A DNA stretch of 18,624 bases from assembly GCA_041658785.1 (NCBI GenBank), contig JBAZZL010000021.1:1-18624 (forward strand), written 5' to 3'. Of this stretch, positions 16,801 through 18,624 are shown piece after piece (the first letter of the stretch is position 1; every line of letters begins with the position of its first letter). Source of the stretch: JAHJGG01 sp041658785 (GTDB taxonomy: Bacteria; Patescibacteriota; Patescibacteriia; Magasanikbacterales; UBA922). The notes beneath the pieces were generated by a model, which searched no databases, had not been told where the DNA came from, and was given only the letters and a program-made list of their open reading frames with translations. A program made the position numbers and the translations under genes.

Positions 16801-18161
16801 GAAGGAGCGATGGCGCGCAGGCGGAGTGTTGCCGATTCAACCGTTGAGCCATCAAATTGCGTAAAATCCGAATTGAATTTGATCAAGGGAATGGAGGAGC
16901 TCCAGTCAATAGGAGAAAGCTGATTGTATCCAACCGAGAGCCATTCTGTTCCGTCGGACCGGCCGCCGGTTTTGACCAACGTTACCAGCGAAGAAGAGCA
17001 GGAAAGCGTGGTTGCGTCAGGATAACTCCCGTCGTAGCAGAGCGCGTACGAAGGATCAATCGTCACTGGATATGCTGTCTCCGGGTTTGTGAGGTAGGAT
17101 CCCGGAAGAATGAGGCCAATCAATAATCGCATGGTTTCCGGCTCCACGCGGACGATCTGCCGGACTGATTGCCACGTCTCTTCCTTCCCCCGCGCGTCAT
17201 ACCGGTGCGCGCTCCCGATCGCGAACACCTGGCCGGTTGGCGCTTTCACCCACACGCTCGCGTCCGCAATCTCAACCTCGCCTATGATTTCCTGTCTCTC
17301 TTCATTCAAGACGACCGATCCTTTGGACAATAAATATTCTTCCCACAGCACCACTCTGCCTTCTTTGGTCAAACCATCTAACGTTTGTTTGATGGTAAGC
17401 GCGCGCGAACGCCGCCAGCCGCGGTCGCGAAACTCCACATCAATGCCCGGATAGACGTCTGATAATCGAGTGACAGTTTCGTCACCGTCGCGCGTCTGTT
17501 CAAACGTGCCTGATTGCGGAGCGAGCTTTTGCTGATTGGACATCTCCATGAGACCGGCTCGAACGCCGATAAATCCATCACCCAAAGGCACGCGGTAGCG
17601 GTAGCCGCCGTACGGCTGTTTTGTCAAACGCGTCTGCCTTGTTTCATGAAAAAGATTCCAGCCGCGTGGCCGCGGTTTTGGCCCTTCCCGTTTCCATTCC
17701 ATAAGCCGAGGCTCGGCGTGAACGCGGTACGCGGTTCGCCCTTTTCCCAAATGCGCGACATCTTTCTTTACGTCCACCGACCGCCACATGAATCCAAGAG
17801 CGCTCATTGGCGCGATTGGCTGAACATTATTAGTATTTAGATTAAGATTAAAATCAAGCGGGGTGGAAGTAATCGCCGTCGGAATAACAATTTGAGGAGT
17901 CTGGCTTGAACCGTCAACCGCGTTACCTGAATTATTGTTATTATTGTTAAGAAAAAAAACAGGCGAAGACGGTGAAGAATCAGTTGGCGTCAAAGTGATT
18001 GAATTGACGCTGATATTGTCTGTGCTATTGACGTTCAAATCAAAAGAATTAACGGTTTGCGCCAACACAGGCAGGGCGGGAAAAAGACTGAAGTAAAAGG
18101 CGAAAAAATAGATAACCCTTATTTTTTGGCAATCGCGCCAGAAGCGAGGCAGGCTAGGCAT
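10818..18161 (-). CDS. RHS/YD-repeat giant secreted protein with C-terminal M15 (VanY-like) peptidoglycan peptidase tip
   Basis: 2447 residues. Order of parts: signal peptide (1-34, ending ALPVLAQ); Asn/Ser/Thr-rich linker with an Asn run; domain shared with the left giant protein (about 125-365); DNRLRE-like beta region (about 367-575); CARDB (about 584-690); a DNDGDGYKNIEE calcium-type loop (about 709); DUF6531-like segment (VNARTGAFELEQTDFTLPGR, about 765); YD repeats to about 2100; RHS core (about 2100-2215) ending NPLKYVDPSG. The tip (about 2320-2447) has SYHNYGLAFD and DKPHFQM, giving predicted zinc ligands His2376, Asp2383, His2425 and catalytic Asp2422 by analogy with M15 endolysins. 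The RHS shell normally encloses and delivers the tip. The expected target is cell-wall peptide cross-links. The immunity gene follows by one base. Confidence 0.9.
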   Translation of the reverse strand: MPSLPRFWRDCQKIRVIYFFAFYFSLFPALPVLAQTVNSFDLNVNSTDNISVNSITLTPTDSSPSSPVFFLNNNNNNSGNAVDGSSQTPQIVIPTAITSTPLDFNLNLNTNNVQPIAPMSALGFMWRSVDVKKDVAHLGKGRTAYRVHAEPRLMEWKREGPKPRPRGWNLFHETRQTRLTKQPYGGYRYRVPLGDGFIGVRAGLMEMSNQQKLAPQSGTFEQTRDGDETVTRLSDVYPGIDVEFRDRGWRRSRALTIKQTLDGLTKEGRVVLWEEYLLSKGSVVLNEERQEIIGEVEIADASVWVKAPTGQVFAIGSAHRYDARGKEETWQSVRQIVRVEPETMRLLIGLILPGSYLTNPETAYPVTIDPSYALCYDGSYPDATTLSCSSSLVTLVKTGGRSDGTEWLSVGYNQLSPIDWSSSIPLIKFNSDFTQFDGSTVESATLRLRAIAPSTGSYTGCVPLETWKVDAGWNSGNVTFGALQNSLTKAGDGTQSICYTSNSLDWYRNNPQWYAGDVKYAVQSWVNGGTNQGILIQESPRWTSSQSSPAWYDRLFSLAGSAYDYYSGAWNPHLIITLAGTPNQNRPDLVSASQSVDRTTARPGETVTVTLSVRNGGAAAMDRASSVDYYFKKDAESYDAMDRKGTTNVPILGVGAAAQQIFAYTVPVDAANGAYYFSYAIDPGNVIAEADESNNRGSFAIHVEGAGGPDPLADNDGDGYKNIEEQIAGTNVNGPQSVNLYDTSFWRRLRIRADEWWKSFTADPVNARTGAFELEQTDFTLPGRGFPIEFKRTYSSKISDRNARLGAGWTHSYSMYYYQDPSTKNVQIYLGGVLTTMFTTGDGGLSFAPRQGEFDELRLENTTLVYRTLDDGRRYEFSRKLTNNMGLLERIIDPTGNATEFGYVPLGVDDLSVLTSITDPSGREITISYWGDGPNWDKIQTLTERFAPGVERPLAEYYYSDVGRLTTVRQYRYYQNTAEAIEHEFSYNSAGRMTYYRDPRGAILRNQYDSDGRVIRQREQNPRIDGGSGSRIIYDLSYEGPDGRVPGSAACTLTYSFKTESIFNLDTMCFNADALKAGEINIYSDKNLWEYNSQGMVSKLTDAGGNVTQYEYDGRRRLTREILPDISGWHTEIAYEYENIFSRLTKKTTTATPLPSGEPTVKIERYDINPANGTVASATDAVGFQEFFTYDSMGNVLTHTDKNGGVVSYQYDPLGNYVMSESVNATKPDGSLETVRHDYTYDAYGNRTSHTTPRRHLYQYQYDTRGNLRKENFPDGNFRRYEYDTEGHRVALTDERGKMTAFVYDTDINASLLSETRAGLPSDIARRYEYDWLGNKAKEIDALENETRFVYDMANRLSQKIDPYNTLTYQYDPNSRVKFETNSLGQKTEYAYDARGNTIQTKRYLNDSDFILTVKTYDGLNRIVAETDGRGNTASYIYDKMDRRLSITDSLNNVTNYYYDDQGNLTGALYPRAQSDSSLRNTFGKSVTYVYNEINQKIKEINADNKQTWTFYDRNGNIEKIIDRQNGDGTGNSRVIEFGYDPRDRKTSETDTYLNANRYYYDPAGNMASSTDRSGRTTGYVYDDFNRLTRETDAAGNLTKYEYDKNGNRTAVVYPDTTRTEYVYDATNRLTQINDQLGNKRKFGYDTVGNKKYEVDKTNATTTFDYDRLNRLTGELNAAGTITAYVYDANGNRTSETAAGIITLFEYNKLNRLATTTHPGNKTESFIYDAEGNVASKTDGKSQTIIYQYDKLNRLTLKDLPTGVDAVYAYDNWNNLLTLTDESGATNYTYDNNNRLINEHKVLTGAGTYDIGRTYHFDGQLKTITDAAGRTVSYNYDNRGLLQTTVYGATTLATYAYTSFGKPYTLTYGNGVVSTYNYDGLERLTKLETKNSASEILFKQEYLYDGESNRTAMIENGVTTTYNYDNLHQLTGVDYPQFAGADNLDYDYSLSGNRTSYNTPYGQVAYSYTPNTNELSQAVYDSRLSVNYTYDNNGSLTKETYDRLNKNIREVVYGWDVQNRLASIQYNRLDRPSYLPALSQNKISFVYDDFGNRTKKSMINDQGSTTYYINDGLSVLNELDASGNVTKTMVRGLEPIAEIDGTGTITYVHNDVLGSAILLTDSSGAVKGQYEYEPFGDIVGLLAQGEGTDYLFTGQEYDIESSLYYYNARYYNPKLGRFISRDMFMGRDGDLLSRNRYIYVKNNPLKYVDPSGEEEKRLWKDDIGDLIRSLLGIETANAASFSSIRGTAGSIWAAMRDRIYKVLGIKVNSPPSLNVQPGIVMQPVVNPNLQLAPTASQAESPTKTWDPVTDKRILMIDERLRGPAAQFINKVEADLQIKLRVTQALRTIDEQNTLYASGRTVPGPVRTNAKGGESYHNYGLAFDVVPIEDNKSNYNTDKWEQIGVIGEGFSFEWGGRWKKFVDKPHFQMTFGKSPAELYKEYLKSKNR
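11545..11845. repeat. RHS core duplication, copy in the full-length gene
   Basis: Partner of 9796-10096. It encodes the conserved core that precedes the toxin tip (YLFTGQEYDIESSLYYYNAR, then RYIYVKNNPL). Beyond the D-P-S-G codons the two genes diverge completely, as expected for exchangeable tips. Confidence 0.8.
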
Positions 18162-18280
18162 ATGGATAAAATAAAAAATCCGCTAAAAAGCGGAATTATT
18201 AATAATATGGTTAATACTAAACAAGAATAAACTTTCGTAAGTAAATTTTTCTTTAGCAATGACCATATAGTTGAGGCCAT
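18119..18280 (-). CDS. Candidate 53-aa hydrophobic leader ORF overlapping the RHS start
   Basis: ATG at 18280 opens 53 codons (MASTIWSLLKKNLLTK...SGAIAKK) with a long hydrophobic core. The frame runs through the terminator hairpin and overlaps the first 43 bases of the RHS gene in another frame. It would be a small membrane protein whose translation crosses the RHS start. There is no clear ribosome binding site. A competing frame (18183-18266, ATG GTC, 27 codons) stops with TAG inside the hairpin. At most one of these is likely to be used. Confidence 0.25.
   Translation of the reverse strand: MASTIWSLLKKNLLTKVYSCLVLTILLIIPLFSGFFILSICLACLASGAIAKK
18168..18194 (-). terminator. Intrinsic terminator-like hairpin directly before the RHS start codon
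   Basis: On the minus strand TCCGCT-TTTT-AGCGGA is followed by TTTTTTATTTTA and, seven bases after that, the ATG at 18161. The flanking TTAATAAT is also present before the hairpin at 2847-2861. No gene ends here, so the hairpin is a leader attenuator candidate. Confidence 0.65.
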
Positions 18281-18354
18281 TTGATAAGATATATCTATAT
18301 CAAACCATACAGGGCTAAAAAGGTCAAGAGTCGTTATTTCAAGAGTTATCCACA
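18281..18354 (-). promoter_or_regulatory. Promoter region of the RHS gene with a TGTGGATAA element and an overlapping dyad
   Basis: Minus strand: TGTGGATAA (18354-18346), 17 bases, CTTGACC (18328-18322), 14 bases after CTTG, GTATGGTT (18310-18303). TTGACC is a fair -35 box. The -10 box is probably in TTGATATAGATA, with an 18-19 base spacer. Positions 18281-18303 form a near-palindrome (ttgata, centre agatatatct, tatcaa), which is operator-like. The arrangement is the same as upstream of the left giant gene. Confidence 0.5.
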
Positions 18355-18374
18355 GTTCCTCTAACTGTGGATAA
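18346..18374. promoter_or_regulatory. Inverted pair of DnaA-box-like TTATCCACA sequences
   Basis: ttatccacagtt (18346-18357) and aactgtggataa (18363-18374) are perfect 12-base inverted repeats with a 5-base loop. Each arm contains TTATCCACA, matching the classical DnaA-box consensus. No T tract follows on either strand, so this is not a standard terminator. It could be a DnaA-responsive regulatory site, part of a replication origin, or only the hairpin at the end of the upstream gene. A single TTATCCACA is at 3019-3027. Confidence 0.5.
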
Positions 18375-18439
18375 GATTCCTGGTTGCAAATTGTCAGCGA
18401 CCCGCTATTTCATTACAGATGTTCACGCCAAAAAACTTA

Positions 18440-18622
18440 TTACTTGCTCTTTGGCTTTTTTTTAACAGTTTTTTTTATTTTTTGTACAGCTATTTTACTT
18501 TTAAGAACCTTTTTCTCCTTGTCTGGCTTATTTTTTACTTCCGGTTTTGCCTCGCTGTCAGCAGTTATTGTTTTTTTTGAAGTATTAGGGGCGAGAGCTT
18601 CTAAAATCAAATCCAATTTACC
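18440..18622 (-). CDS. C-terminal end of an unidentified protein with a Lys-rich tail (partial)
   Basis: The frame enters from the right edge and ends at a double stop (TAA TAA, 18437-18442). The 60 visible residues begin GKLDLILEALAPNTSKK and continue into a tail dominated by Lys with some Pro, Glu and Val (KPDKEKKVLKSKI, KKTVKKKPKSK). Such basic disordered tails usually bind nucleic acid and are seen on ribosomal and DNA-binding proteins of reduced bacteria. The domain that would identify it lies outside the window. Confidence 0.6.
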   Translation of the reverse strand, partial: GKLDLILEALAPNTSKKTITADSEAKPEVKNKPDKEKKVLKSKIAVQKIKKTVKKKPKSK

Positions 18623-18624
18623 GG

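Noticed and set aside
18437..18490. T-rich plus-strand stretch as a terminator for a plus-strand gene
   Set aside because: The T runs are the complement of Lys codons in the minus-strand partial gene, and no hairpin precedes them.

Overview
The window is a piece of a bacterial chromosome in which every supported gene lies on the minus strand. It reads as a symbiont or predator-like bacterium with a small gene set and giant secreted proteins. The style (very long signal-peptide proteins, weak Shine-Dalgarno sites, AT-rich leaders, Lys-rich protein tails, few metabolic genes) suggests a Patescibacteria/CPR lineage. That placement is inference: there is no rRNA or other marker gene here.

Layout from high to low coordinates, which is the direction of transcription: (1) the Lys-rich C-terminal end of an unidentified gene (18440-18622); (2) a regulatory leader (about 18168-18374) with inverted TTATCCACA boxes, a promoter-like region, short leader ORFs and an intrinsic terminator just before the start codon; (3) a 2447-aa RHS/YD-repeat protein (10818-18161) whose C-terminal tip is an M15-type, VanY-like peptidoglycan peptidase; (4) a membrane-anchored probable immunity protein one base downstream (10283-10816); (5) a GC-rich hairpin region; (6) an orphan RHS tip (9255-10099) with a different toxin-like C-terminus and its own probable immunity gene (8754-9236); (7) a small secreted, possibly frameshifted ORF and a 90-aa orphan, possibly immunity, gene (7986-8258), each linked to GC-rich repeats; (8) an SPFH/Band-7 protein, a DEDDh exonuclease and an 11-TM DUF4173-like protein with TPR repeats; (9) a regulatory intergenic region with two identical palindromes inside and beside a strong sigma70-like promoter; (10) the first 940 residues of a second giant secreted protein (1-2820), open at the left edge, that is a paralogue of the RHS N-terminal half.

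Regions 3-7 look like a polymorphic toxin locus: one full-length RHS delivery protein with an active tip, followed by a displaced tip/immunity cassette sharing about 300 bp of core DNA that could serve for tip replacement. Dispersed GGCTCCA...TGGAGCC hairpin repeats sit at gene ends through this locus and in two cases supply the stop codon at the same element position.

The most unusual signal is regulatory. The two giant secreted genes, 15 kb apart, share the same upstream order: TGTGGATAA, 17 bases, CTTG, 14 bases, GTATGRTT, ATATGGTC, then an intrinsic terminator directly before the ATG. This suggests coordinated control by premature termination. All alignments and motif calls were made by eye; no database search was run.
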